Shown here: in pieces, positions 7,679 through 17,200 of the stretch
Layout of the letters: each line of letters starts with the position of its first letter
Numbering within the stretch: position 1 is the stretch's first letter
Assembly: GCA_034429215.1 (NCBI GenBank)
Contig: DAOUGI010000052.1
Coordinates: 1 to 64,000, forward strand
Origin: JAFGOG01 sp034429215
GTDB taxonomy: Bacteria > Chloroflexota > Anaerolineae > JAAYZQ01
DNA: 64,000 bases
Direction: 5' to 3'
The notes under the pieces: model-generated
Databases searched by the model: none
What the model saw: the letters and a program-made list of their open reading frames with translations, nothing else
Told to the model about the DNA's origin: nothing
Position numbers and translations under genes: made by a program

Positions 7679-10237
7679 ATGCCATCCCAGAGTTGGTCGC
7701 CGGCTCAACTGTTCCAGATCGTCCGCACCTTCCCGGTGCGGACGATCGTTGACTCGCTGCTCCATCCACTGCGCCGCTGGTATTATGACAACTGGTGTGC
7801 CGCGCCACCGGCCGGCGGCCGGCCGGCGTCACGTCGCCCGGCCCGCCCTCCAGCCGATCCCTGCGGCTCCGCGCGGGGCAGGGAACCTTTGGGCGACATC
7901 GTCGCCTGCCACACCGGCGGTGCGATTCCGCCCAATTGCGTCGACCTGATCGCCGCCAACGGCGTCCTGCGCCTGCAAATCCTGACCGCCGGTCTGATCC
8001 GCCTCCGCCTGCGCCGCGCCGGCCCGGATGACTTTTTCCCCCTCTTTTCCTACGCCCTGGACCCACAGGCCAAATGGCCGCCGGTTTCCTTCGACCTCGA
8101 CGATGGCCCCCAGGCCGTCACGATCCGCACCGCCGGCCTCGTCTGTACGGTGCAAAGATCGCCCTGCCGCCTGGCCTTCCACGACTCTGCCGGCCGTCTG
8201 CTGAGTGATGATATTGCCGGGCTTGGCTTCCGAGGCACAGGCGCCTTTTGCACCCGCCGCCTGGCCGAGGGCGATCCGGTCTACGGCCTGGGCGAAAAGG
8301 CCTTCGACCTCAACCTGCGAGGCAGGCCTCTGGAAATGTGGAACACCGACCCCGGCTCCTATCCGCCCGGCCGCGACCCGATCTACCAATCGATCCCCTT
8401 CCTCGTCAGCCTCCATGACGGGCAGGCCTACGGCCTCTTTTTCGACAACCCCGGCCGTGCCCGCTTTGACCTGGGCCACACCCGGTCCGACCTGCTGAGC
8501 TACGAGGCCGGCGCCGGCAAGCTGTGCGCCTACTTTTTCGGCGGGCCGAGCATCTCGGATGTCCTGACCGGCTACACCCAGCTCACCGGCCGGATGGCCC
8601 TGCCGCCCCGTTGGGCGCTCGGCTACCATTCAAGCCGCTGGAGCTACTCTCCTGAAGGCCAGGTCCGCGCCCTGGCTGCCGAGCTCCGCGGCCGTCGCAT
8701 CCCCTGCGACGCCATCCACCTCGACATCGACTATATGGACGGCTTTCGAGTCTTTACCTGGAGTCCCAAGCGGTTTCCCGATCCGCCGCGCCTGCTGGCC
8801 GACCTGCACGAGCAGGGCTTTCACGCCATCGCCATCATCGATCCGGGCGTCAAGGTGGATCCAGGTTATGCCGTTCACGACGAGGGGCGGGCCCGCGGAT
8901 TTTTCTGCAAGCTGCCCGACGGCCGGCCTTTCCGCGGCCCGGTCTGGCCCGGCGACTGCTATTTTCCCGACTTTACCAATCCGCAGGTCCGGGCCTGGTG
9001 GGGCGAGCTATACCGTCCCCTGCTCGACGCCGGCCTCGACGGCTTTTGGAACGACATGAACGAGCCGGCCATATTCCTGGGCCAAACCATGCCGCCTTAC
9101 CTCGTCCACGACCATGATGGCCGCGGCGCCTGCCACGACGATATCCACAACGTCTACGGCCTGCAGATGGCCCGCGCCAGCGCCGATGGGCTGCGCTCCC
9201 TGCGGCCCCGCGAGCGCGTGCCGCTGATCACCCGGGCCGCCTACGCCGGCGTGCAGCGCCACGCCCTGGTCTGGACCGGCGACAACTGCTCGACCTGGGC
9301 TCACCTCCGCCTTGGGGTAAGCATGTGCCTCAACCTGGGCCTCAGCGGGGTTGCCTTCTGTGGGCCCGACACCGGCGGCTTTGCCGGCGACTGTGACGGC
9401 GAGCTGCTGGCCCGCTGGACCCAGGTCGGCGCCCTGACCCCCTTTTTCCGCAACCACTCGGCGTCCGGCACCCGGCCGCAGGAGCCGTGGGCCTTTGGCG
9501 AGCCGTACGAATCGATCTGCCGCCGCTGGATCGAGCTTCGCTATGAGCTGCTGCCCTACATCTACACCGCCGCCTGGCAGGCAGCCCAGACCGGCATGCC
9601 GATGATGCGCCCTCTGTCCATGGCCTTCCCCACCGACCGGCGCACCTACAGCCTCGACGACCAGTTCCTGTTTGGCGACGCCCTGCTGGCCGCGCCGGTC
9701 GGCAACCCCGGCCAGACCCGACGGCGGGTCTATCTGCCCGAGGGTGCCTGGTACGACTTTGGGACCGGCGAAGCATACAGCGGCGACATAGAGGTCGATG
9801 CGCCACTGGAGCGGATGCCGATCCTTGTCCGGGCCGGGTCGGTCGTGCCGATGGCGCCCGCTATGCAGCACACCGGCGAGTGGCCGCCCGCGGCCCTACG
9901 CTTGCACATCTACCCGGGCGACGGCGAGAGCTGGCTCTACGAAGACGACGGTCACAGCCTGGCTTACCAGGCCGGCGAATTCCGGTTGACGCACTTGACC
10001 TGCGAGCGGCAGCAGCCGGCCTCAGGACAGCCGCCTGCGCCCAGGCTGACTGTGCGCCGCCAGCTCCAGGGATCGTTCGACCCCGGTTACAGCCACTTTG
10101 AGATCCACATCCATGCCTGGCCGGCAGCTCCACGCCAGGTGCTCGTCGACGGCCTGCCTGCAGACGCCACACTCGATACCGAGCACAACACGGTCGGGTT
10201 AACCGTTGGGGATTGGACCCGGTTGGAGGTGTGGTGA
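7679..10237 (+). CDS. Glycoside hydrolase family 31 (alpha-glucosidase type)
   Basis: 852 residues. The GH31 N-terminal beta-sandwich region ('PVYGLGEKAFDLNLRG') precedes the (beta/alpha)8 barrel ('LPPRWALGYHSSRWSY', 'IHLDIDYMDGFRVFTW'). The catalytic nucleophile lies in 'GFWNDMNEP' (Asp ~459) and the acid/base in 'VWTGDNCSTW' (Asp ~535). C-terminal beta domains follow ('YLPEGAWYDF'). It hydrolyses alpha-glucosides or related alpha-linked sugars; substrate specificity (glucose or xylose) cannot be read off. No signal peptide is evident, so it is probably intracellular. It starts 6 nt after the preceding gene and its stop overlaps the next start as GTGA, so it is firmly in the operon. The ~70-residue Pro/Arg-rich N-terminus is longer than usual. 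Confidence 0.95.
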   Translation: MPSQSWSPAQLFQIVRTFPVRTIVDSLLHPLRRWYYDNWCAAPPAGGRPASRRPARPPADPCGSARGREPLGDIVACHTGGAIPPNCVDLIAANGVLRLQILTAGLIRLRLRRAGPDDFFPLFSYALDPQAKWPPVSFDLDDGPQAVTIRTAGLVCTVQRSPCRLAFHDSAGRLLSDDIAGLGFRGTGAFCTRRLAEGDPVYGLGEKAFDLNLRGRPLEMWNTDPGSYPPGRDPIYQSIPFLVSLHDGQAYGLFFDNPGRARFDLGHTRSDLLSYEAGAGKLCAYFFGGPSISDVLTGYTQLTGRMALPPRWALGYHSSRWSYSPEGQVRALAAELRGRRIPCDAIHLDIDYMDGFRVFTWSPKRFPDPPRLLADLHEQGFHAIAIIDPGVKVDPGYAVHDEGRARGFFCKLPDGRPFRGPVWPGDCYFPDFTNPQVRAWWGELYRPLLDAGLDGFWNDMNEPAIFLGQTMPPYLVHDHDGRGACHDDIHNVYGLQMARASADGLRSLRPRERVPLITRAAYAGVQRHALVWTGDNCSTWAHLRLGVSMCLNLGLSGVAFCGPDTGGFAGDCDGELLARWTQVGALTPFFRNHSASGTRPQEPWAFGEPYESICRRWIELRYELLPYIYTAAWQAAQTGMPMMRPLSMAFPTDRRTYSLDDQFLFGDALLAAPVGNPGQTRRRVYLPEGAWYDFGTGEAYSGDIEVDAPLERMPILVRAGSVVPMAPAMQHTGEWPPAALRLHIYPGDGESWLYEDDGHSLAYQAGEFRLTHLTCERQQPASGQPPAPRLTVRRQLQGSFDPGYSHFEIHIHAWPAAPRQVLVDGLPADATLDTEHNTVGLTVGDWTRLEVW

Positions 10238-13200
10238 AAAGCGAAGCGCGCTACCAGACCCTGATCGCCGTTTCCAAGGAGGTCTTGGCTGAAAAGACAT
10301 TAGGCGGCCTGTTGCAGTGCATCGTCGACGCCGCCCGGACCCTAACCGGCGCCCGATTCGGCGTCTCGGGACACGGCTACGTTAACGGGCACTTTCGCAT
10401 TGGCGCTGCCTCGCGGGCCAAGGACATAGCCGTCTGCCCACCAGGCGAGCTTTTCGACATTCACAAAGGCGGCGTTTACCTGGACCTGATCCAAAAGGAG
10501 CCCTCCCTGCGCCTGACTGACGAGCAGCTTTGTGCCCACCCGGCCTGGTGGGGGTTGCCGCCCGGCCACCGTCCACTGCGCGGACTGCTCGGCGCTCGAT
10601 TGGTCGGACCCGACGGCCAGGCCGACGGCCTGATCATGGTCTCCGACAAAGTCGAGGGCGACTTTGACGCCGAGGATGAGGCTCTGCTCCAGCAGCTTGC
10701 CGCTCTGGCGTCGCTGGGCATGCAGCACATCGAGGCCAGGGACAAGGCCGAACGCCAGGCCAAGGAGCTGCGCGCTGCCCTCGACCAGGCCAACCGCCGC
10801 GAGGTCGAGATCGCAGCCCTGCTGTCCGGCACCCGTGCTGTCCTGACAAATCACAGCTTTGAGGACGCCGCCCGCACCATTTTCGATGTGTGCAAGAACC
10901 TGCTAGGCGCTCAAGCCGGCTATGTCGCCCTTTCCTCAGCCGACGGCCTGGAAAACGATCTGGTTTTCCTCGACGCCGGTGGGCTGCCCTGCAATGTAGA
11001 TTCGTCACTGCCCATGCCCATCCGCGGCTTGCGCGCCCAGGCCTACCGGTCGGGGCAGGTGGTCTATGACAACAGCTTTGCCCAGAGCGAATGGACCGCC
11101 TTCCTCCCTGAGGGGCACGTCGTTTTGACTAACGTCTTGTTCGCCCCGCTCGTCGTCGACGAGCGGGTGGTTGGCCTGCTTGGGCTGGCCGGCAAGCCCG
11201 GCGGCTTTGACGACAACGACGCCCGCTTGGCCGCCGCCTTTGGCGAGGCGACCGCGGTTGCTTTGGTCAACAGCCGGAACCTGGACCAGCTAAGTACCAG
11301 TGAGAAAAAGCTTGAGGCCCTGTTCGACGTGCTGCCTATCGGCTTGTCGGTTCTAGATCGACAGCGCAACGTCGTCAGGTCGAACGCGGCCCTGGCATCG
11401 ATCCTCGATCTGCCCCAGGCCGGACTGGAGCACGGCGCCTACAAAAAGCGCACCTATCTACGCACCGACGGTGCCGAGATGCTGCCTCACGAGTTCGCCA
11501 GTAGCCGGGCCGCCGCCGAAAAGAAGGCCGTCCGGGACGTTGAAACCGGCATCATCAAAGAAGATGGCGAGCTGGTGTGGACTAGCGTCAGCGCTGCGCC
11601 GCTGCCCTTTCCCGACTGGGACACCGTCATCACAACCGTGGACATCACCGCCCGCAAGCAGGCAGAGGAAGCGCTCCGCCAGGCCCGCGACGAGCTGGAG
11701 GCACGGGTGGAAGAACGGACCGCCGATCTGCGCGCCAGCGAGGAACAGTTCCGCCAATTGGCCGAAAATGTCCGCGAGGTCTTTTGGATCACCGACGTCG
11801 CCACTAACAGTTTCCTTTATGTCAGCCCGAATTACGAAGAGATGACCGGCTATTCCACCCAGGACCTGTACGCCGACCGCTACGCCTTCCTGAGGGCCGT
11901 TCACCCCGACGACCTCGAGCGGGTGGTCAATACAGTTCGCAATCAAGGACCGGCCGGCTACGACCAGGAATACCGGATTGTGCGTCCCGATGGCTCGCTG
12001 CGCTGGGCCAGGGCCCGCACCTTTCCCATTCACGACGAGCACGGGCGGGTCTACCGCTATGTCGGAGTCGGCGAAGATATCACCGAGCGGGTGGAGACCT
12101 ACCAGATCCTCGAGCAGCGCGTCGCAGAGCGCACCCGTGAGCTGTCTACCCTTCTTGAGATCTCCCGCCAGGTAGCCCTTACCCTCGACCTAGAGCTGAT
12201 GCTAGACCTGATCCTCAAACAGCTGCGGGCTGCCCTGGCCTGTGACGGTGCCGCCATCTTGAAGCTAGAGGACGACATTCTGACTGCCATAGCCTACGAC
12301 GGCCCTCTGCCTCTGGACCAGATCCTATCGCTCAAGCTGGAAATGGCACGCAACCCTGTCCGCAGCGGTGTGATCTCTAATCAGATCGCGGTGATCATCC
12401 CCGACCTGCAGTCCGACACAAACATGGCCCAGGCCCTGCGCCGCGCAACCGGCAACCTATTTGAGCCGATTTACGGCAACATCCGATCATGGATCGGCGT
12501 TCCACTGACCATGCAAGATCGGGTAATCGGCCTGCTGGAGCTCCATTTCGCCGACCTGATTCACCCCGAGCCGCACCAGGTGGACATGGCCCAGGCCTTT
12601 GCCAGCCAGGCGGCAGTGGCCATGGAAAACGCTCGCCTTTACCGGCAGGCGCAGAGCCTGGCCGCCCTCGAAGAGCGCCAGCGGCTGGCCCGCGACTTGC
12701 ACGATGCCGTCAGTCAGACCCTCTTCTCGGCCAGCCTGATCGCCGAAGTGCTGCCCCGCCTGTGGGAGCGCAACCCGGCTGAGGGGCAGCGCTCGCTGGC
12801 CGAGCTTCACCAGTTGACCCGAGGCGCGTTGGCCGAGATGCGCACCCTGCTGTTGGAGCTGCGCCCGGCCGCCCTGCTTGAAGTTGGCCTCGCCGACCTG
12901 CTGCGCCAGTTGGCCGAGGCGGCCACCGGCCGGTCGCGCCTGCCGATCGATCTGACCCTGGACAAGATTCCCTTGCTGCCGCCCAACGTCCAGGTCAACC
13001 TGTACCGCATCGCGCAGGAAGCACTGAGCAACGTCGCCAAGCACTCTGGGGCCAGCCACGCTACGGTCAGCCTGCACCGCTCGCCCGGCCCTGACGGCGT
13101 CGCTCAGGATTTGGCTGCCGGCGAAGGCCAGGAGGCCCAAGCTCCGCTCGAGTTGTCGATCACCGACGACGGTCGCGGCTTTGACCCCAGCTCGGTTCAG

Positions 13201-13341
13201 CCCGATTCCCTGGGGCTCGACATCATGCGCGAGCGGGCCGAGGCTATCGGCGCCAGATTGACCATTCACAGCCAGATCGGTCAGGGCACACAAGTGACCG
13301 TCTTCTGGCCAGAGGTAGATTCTTTGCTTCGCTTGGAATAA
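10234..13341 (+). CDS. Multi-sensor histidine kinase (GAF-GAF-PAS-PAS-GAF-HisKA_3-HATPase)
   Basis: About 1,035 residues from the GTG at 10234, which overlaps the GH31 stop (GTGA) and has GGAGG 4 nt upstream. No transmembrane segment is seen, so sensing is cytoplasmic. Rough domains: GAF 5-165, GAF 190-355, PAS 360-470, PAS 505-620 (ending 'YVGVGEDITER'), GAF 640-795, joined by coiled-coil linkers such as 'RDELEARVEERTADLRASEE'. The NarL-type dimerisation domain has the phospho-acceptor His in 'ARDLHDAVSQTLF' (His ~823). The ATPase domain shows 'NLYRIAQEALSNVAKHS' (N box) and 'ITDDGRGFD' (G box). It pairs with the response regulator 20 nt downstream. The signal is unknown. Confidence 0.95.
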   Translation: MKSEARYQTLIAVSKEVLAEKTLGGLLQCIVDAARTLTGARFGVSGHGYVNGHFRIGAASRAKDIAVCPPGELFDIHKGGVYLDLIQKEPSLRLTDEQLCAHPAWWGLPPGHRPLRGLLGARLVGPDGQADGLIMVSDKVEGDFDAEDEALLQQLAALASLGMQHIEARDKAERQAKELRAALDQANRREVEIAALLSGTRAVLTNHSFEDAARTIFDVCKNLLGAQAGYVALSSADGLENDLVFLDAGGLPCNVDSSLPMPIRGLRAQAYRSGQVVYDNSFAQSEWTAFLPEGHVVLTNVLFAPLVVDERVVGLLGLAGKPGGFDDNDARLAAAFGEATAVALVNSRNLDQLSTSEKKLEALFDVLPIGLSVLDRQRNVVRSNAALASILDLPQAGLEHGAYKKRTYLRTDGAEMLPHEFASSRAAAEKKAVRDVETGIIKEDGELVWTSVSAAPLPFPDWDTVITTVDITARKQAEEALRQARDELEARVEERTADLRASEEQFRQLAENVREVFWITDVATNSFLYVSPNYEEMTGYSTQDLYADRYAFLRAVHPDDLERVVNTVRNQGPAGYDQEYRIVRPDGSLRWARARTFPIHDEHGRVYRYVGVGEDITERVETYQILEQRVAERTRELSTLLEISRQVALTLDLELMLDLILKQLRAALACDGAAILKLEDDILTAIAYDGPLPLDQILSLKLEMARNPVRSGVISNQIAVIIPDLQSDTNMAQALRRATGNLFEPIYGNIRSWIGVPLTMQDRVIGLLELHFADLIHPEPHQVDMAQAFASQAAVAMENARLYRQAQSLAALEERQRLARDLHDAVSQTLFSASLIAEVLPRLWERNPAEGQRSLAELHQLTRGALAEMRTLLLELRPAALLEVGLADLLRQLAEAATGRSRLPIDLTLDKIPLLPPNVQVNLYRIAQEALSNVAKHSGASHATVSLHRSPGPDGVAQDLAAGEGQEAQAPLELSITDDGRGFDPSSVQPDSLGLDIMRERAEAIGARLTIHSQIGQGTQVTVFWPEVDSLLRLE

Positions 13342-13361
13342 AAGTTTGTGGAGGGACTGAC

Positions 13362-14003
13362 ATGGCAGCACCCAGTATTATTCGCGTTCTGCTGGTGGAT
13401 GACCACACCTTGGTCCGTCGAGGGCTGGCTACCTTTCTGCTCGCCTACGACGACCTGGAGCTGGCCGGAGAAGCGAGCAGTGGTGAAGAAGCCGTGCGGC
13501 TCTGTACAGAGCTTCAACCTGACGTCGTACTGATGGACCTGGTCATGCCCGGCATGAATGGCGTCACTGCCACCCGCCTCATTGCCGAGCACCGGCCTCA
13601 TCCGCAGATCATCGCCCTGACCAGCTTTCATGAAGCCGATCTAGTCCAGGGTGCCTTACAGGCCGGGGCGATCAGCTACCTTCTCAAAAATATCACCGCC
13701 GACGAGTTGGCGGCCGCCATCCGGGCCGCCTATGCCGGCCGGCCCACCCTCGCCCCCGAAGCAACTCATGCCCTGGTACAGGGCATGACCTCTCCCCTCT
13801 TGCCCGGCTGCGAGCTGACCCTGCGCGAGCGCGACGTCCTGGCCCTCATGGCCCAGGGTCTCAACAATGTCGAGATTGCCAACCAGCTTACCATCAGCCG
13901 CTCTACGGTCAAGTTTCACGTCAGCAGCATCCTGTCCAAGCTGGATGCTACCACCCGCACCGAGGCGGTCGCCCTGGCCGTACAAAATCACCTTCTTTCC
14001 TAA
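13362..14003 (+). CDS. NarL/LuxR-family response regulator
   Basis: 213 residues: a receiver domain (acid pair at 13-14 in 'LLVDDHTLV', phospho-acceptor Asp 59 in 'VVLMDLVMPGMNG', Lys 109 in 'SYLLKN') and a C-terminal LuxR-type HTH ('LTLRERDVLALMAQGLNNVE', 'ISRSTVKFHVSSIL'). It is the cognate partner of the upstream HisKA_3 kinase. The ATG has GGAGGG upstream. Its receiver is strikingly similar to that of the receiver-only protein at 29390. Targets are unknown; the palindromes right behind it (14023-14117), in front of the large secreted-protein operon, are obvious candidate sites. Confidence 0.95.
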   Translation: MAAPSIIRVLLVDDHTLVRRGLATFLLAYDDLELAGEASSGEEAVRLCTELQPDVVLMDLVMPGMNGVTATRLIAEHRPHPQIIALTSFHEADLVQGALQAGAISYLLKNITADELAAAIRAAYAGRPTLAPEATHALVQGMTSPLLPGCELTLRERDVLALMAQGLNNVEIANQLTISRSTVKFHVSSILSKLDATTRTEAVALAVQNHLLS

Positions 14004-14022
14004 GCCGCAATCTAATATCGCC

Positions 14023-14044
14023 CACCTGGTCACCTGACCAGGTG
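14023..14044. repeat. 22-bp palindrome upstream of the cupredoxin island (copy 1)
   Basis: Perfect inverted repeat CACCTGGTCA-CC-TGACCAGGTG. It is followed by AAAAA and not a T-run, so it is a poor terminator on the plus strand. It shares the core TGACCAG with the next palindrome 14 bp away, so an operator is possible. Confidence 0.7.
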
Positions 14045-14058
14045 AAAAATCCTCCATC

Positions 14059-14080
14059 TGACCAGGTCCAAGACTGGTCA
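14059..14080. repeat. Second palindrome with the same TGACCAG core
   Basis: TGACCAG (14059-14065), an 8-nt spacer, CTGGTCA (14074-14080). The same half-site as the 14023-14044 palindrome with wider spacing, about 30 bp upstream of the promoter at 14112. Confidence 0.65.
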
Positions 14081-14092
14081 CCTGCCTGATGC

Positions 14093-14117
14093 ATACCACG
14101 CACCCGTGTGGTATAGT
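14093..14117 (+). promoter_or_regulatory. Promoter -10 embedded in an inverted repeat
   Basis: ATACCAC (14093-14099) and GTGGTAT (14108-14114) form a 7-bp inverted repeat that overlaps an extended -10, TGG-TATAGT (14112-14117). No good -35 is visible at 17 nt, consistent with activator or repressor control. A leader of about 90 nt follows. Confidence 0.5.
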
Positions 14118-14213
14118 GGGTTTAACCCCATCCTTTCAGGATGCGGGTCCGGCATAGGGTATTTGTAGGACCATCGGCTAAAGGTTCCGCTATACAAAGA
14201 AGGAGGGTGAAAC
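14118..14213 (+). promoter_or_regulatory. 5' leader of the giant secreted protein gene with small hairpins
   Basis: It contains GGGTT/AACCC (14118-14128), the hairpin CATCCT-TTC-AGGATG (14129-14143) and GGTCC/GGACC (14146-14150 with 14168-14172), then a strong ribosome site AAGGAGGG before the ATG. It could be a folded leader; no known RNA class was recognised. Confidence 0.4.
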
Positions 14214-17200
14214 ATGCGTTTGAAGAAACTGACAGTTCTAATGGCGCTGTTATTGGCAGCAGTCTCGGTGTGGCCGCTGCCGGTCGCGCCGCAAGCTGTC
14301 GCCGCTCCACCGGCGGTAGGGGAGACACTCCCCGCGAATCCCGTCCAGGCTGCACCCCTTGCAGCGCCGGAGCTGACCAACACCATTACCTTGCGGGTGA
14401 TCAACGCCCGCACCGAGCCGCGCGCCTTTGGCGGCGCGGGCGTGATCGCCGGCGAGCCGATCACCTCCACCTACCAATTCATGATCAACGAGGACAACAC
14501 CGGCGATCCGTTCGACACCACCGACTGTTTTGCCTACACCGACGCGCCCACCAACACCATTCCCAACCCCAACTACCCCGACGGCTGTGACTGGCCCGGT
14601 GTGCGCACCAACCCCGGTTGGTCGCCGATCTTGACCAAAGGCGACCAAGACGATCTCAACGAGACGACCGGCATCACCCTGCCCCCCGGCAAGTATGTGA
14701 TCTCGGTCCTGGCCGACGGCTACAAAAACGACGGCATCCACTTTACCATACCCCTGGCCGATCCAGGCCTGCTCACCGTCGCCGTGCAGCCTCATCCCCT
14801 GCCGCCGGCCACGATTGTCATCAAGGTCTTTCACGACCGGTCATCGACCAATGGCCAGTACGACGCCCCCGTCGAGGAGGGTCTGGCCGGCTTCAAGGTC
14901 AGCCTCAACGACATCCTAGGCGAGGTCACCACCGACATCTTTGGCAACCCACTGTGCACCGAGTATGTCCACGACGCCATCGGCAACGTCGTCCTCAACC
15001 CCGACGGAACGCCCCAGATCCTGACCATCGGCAACGGCTGCTACAGCGACGCCGACGGCCTCATCACCGTCCCCAACATCGGCACCATCCGCTGGGATGT
15101 TCTCGTCATCCCACCCGACGGGTCGAACTGGGCCCAGACCACAACGTTGGAAGGCTCGTTCGGCTGGGACACCTGGCTCCAGGAGGCCGGCACTGGGTTG
15201 GACAACGAGTTCCTGGTCGCCGGCGAGCCGTTCCCGTGGACCATCTTTGGCTTTGTGGCGCCGACCAACACCCTGCCCATCGACCCGATCGGCACCGGTA
15301 CCATCCGCGGCGTGATCATGGGCATCACCAGCTACAGTCCGTCACAGGGCGGCCTGCCCTACCAGGGCACGATCTGGGGTGGTTATAACGGCGTCAAGCT
15401 CGACAGCCCTATTGCTAACCCTTGGCTGTCGCTGAACGACCTGCAAAACGGCGATACTGCCGTGTGGGTCGGTCAGGGCAACGCTGATGGCTCATTCGAG
15501 ATCCCCAACGTCCCGCCCGGCAACTATTTCCTGTCCTACTGGGATCCCAACCTGCACTACATCCTCGACTGGATGCAGGTTACGGTCAAGCCCAACCAGA
15601 CCACCGACATCGGCATCCGGACCATGACCAACTGGTTCAGCAAGTGGTACGGCACCGTCTTTCTGGACAACAACGAGAACGGCCGCCGTGACCCCGGCGA
15701 GCCAGGTGTGCCTGACTACCTGGTCGTGCTCAAAGACCGTGACAACACCGAGATCGACCGCATGTCGATCGCGTCTTTGACCGACGTCAACGGCAACTAT
15801 GAGCTGGAAAAGGGCTACCCGATGACCTCGTGGATGATCCTGGAGGCCTACAGCGACATCTACCGCACCACCGGCATCACCTTCCAGGCCAGCAACCAGC
15901 CCACCGAAACGACCATCCTGGGCGCGGGGGTCGATGTGGACGTGCTGCCCATTCTCAGCCAGTGGGGCCGCCTCGACTGGGGCGTCAAATTCTACGAGCC
16001 GAACTCCAACGGCGGCATCGTCGGTACTGTCTTTTACGACACGGTCCGCGCCGAGGACGACGCCGCCTACGCCGGTGCCGAGCCGTGGCAACCCGGCATC
16101 CCCGAGCTCGAAATGCGGCTGTACGCCACCGTCAAGGTCAACGGCATTCCGATCACCGACACTACCCCCGGCCCCAATTACGGCGCCTACGTCAAAGGGC
16201 CGCTGTTGAACACTGCCACCACCGAAACCTTTGCCCGGCCCAAGGACTGCATCCCCCGCGACGTGGACGGCAATCCGGTCAACTTCCCCTCGATGCCGCA
16301 AACCGCCGGGCAGGACTGCCTGGAGGGACCGCCGTCGGGCGTCCAGTTCGGCACCGAGTTCGCCACCCTCGACGGCAACTATGGCTTTACCGAGATCCTG
16401 ACCGATCCCATAACCGGCCAATCCTTGCCCGCGCCACTGCCCCTTCCGCCCGACGATTACCTGGTCGAAGTGGTCATCCCCAACGACCCGATCCTGAATC
16501 GGCCGCTCTTCGAGGTGACCCGCGAGGAAGACGTCAACATCTATGACGGCGACGAGTTCTACGCACTGGTCGCACCGCCAGAGTGCGGTGGACCATGGCA
16601 CATCGTCGACGTGGCAGGCATAGGCACCGACGGCTACCCGATCCCCTGGGATCCAGGCAGCTTCTCCGCCCCCGTCGACAACCCCGGCTATGTCGAGGCC
16701 GGCGGCAGCCGCTTCGAAGGCCAAGCCAAACCCTTGTGCAACGTCAAGCTTATCACCTTGGAAGACCGCAAATCGATCGCGCCCATCTTTAACCTACATA
16801 CTCCAGTGCCGATCCCTGGCCGCTGGCGTGGCTATATAATCGACGACCTGAACGTCTCGGTCGACCCCATGGAGCTGACCTTTGGCGAAAAGGTCGGCCT
16901 GCACAACATGCCGATTGGCGTCTATGACTTTACCGGGCGGCTGGTGCACACCGTCCATTCCGACTTTCACGGTGTGTATGAGGTGCTTCTGCCCTCCAGT
17001 GCCACCTACAACGCGCCGTCGCCAAGCGGCCAGCTCGCCAGCGTCTACTATATCTGGGGGAACGATCCGGGGCAGCCGGGCAACCTGAATTCCCATTACA
17101 ACCCCCAATACCGCTCGATCGGCACCAGCTTTGAGATCTACCCCGGCGTGATCGAGCCCTCCGACCTGGCTCCCACCCAGAACGGCGCCCTGATCTGGGC

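Noticed and set aside
14023..14044. Intrinsic terminator of the response regulator gene
   Set aside because: The stem is perfect but is followed by AAAAA on the plus strand, and a matching palindrome sits next to it, so an operator is more likely.
15492..16724. 410-residue minus-strand reading inside the giant protein gene
   Set aside because: Shadow of GC-rich codons; no start context, and the plus strand shows clear SdrD-type domains.
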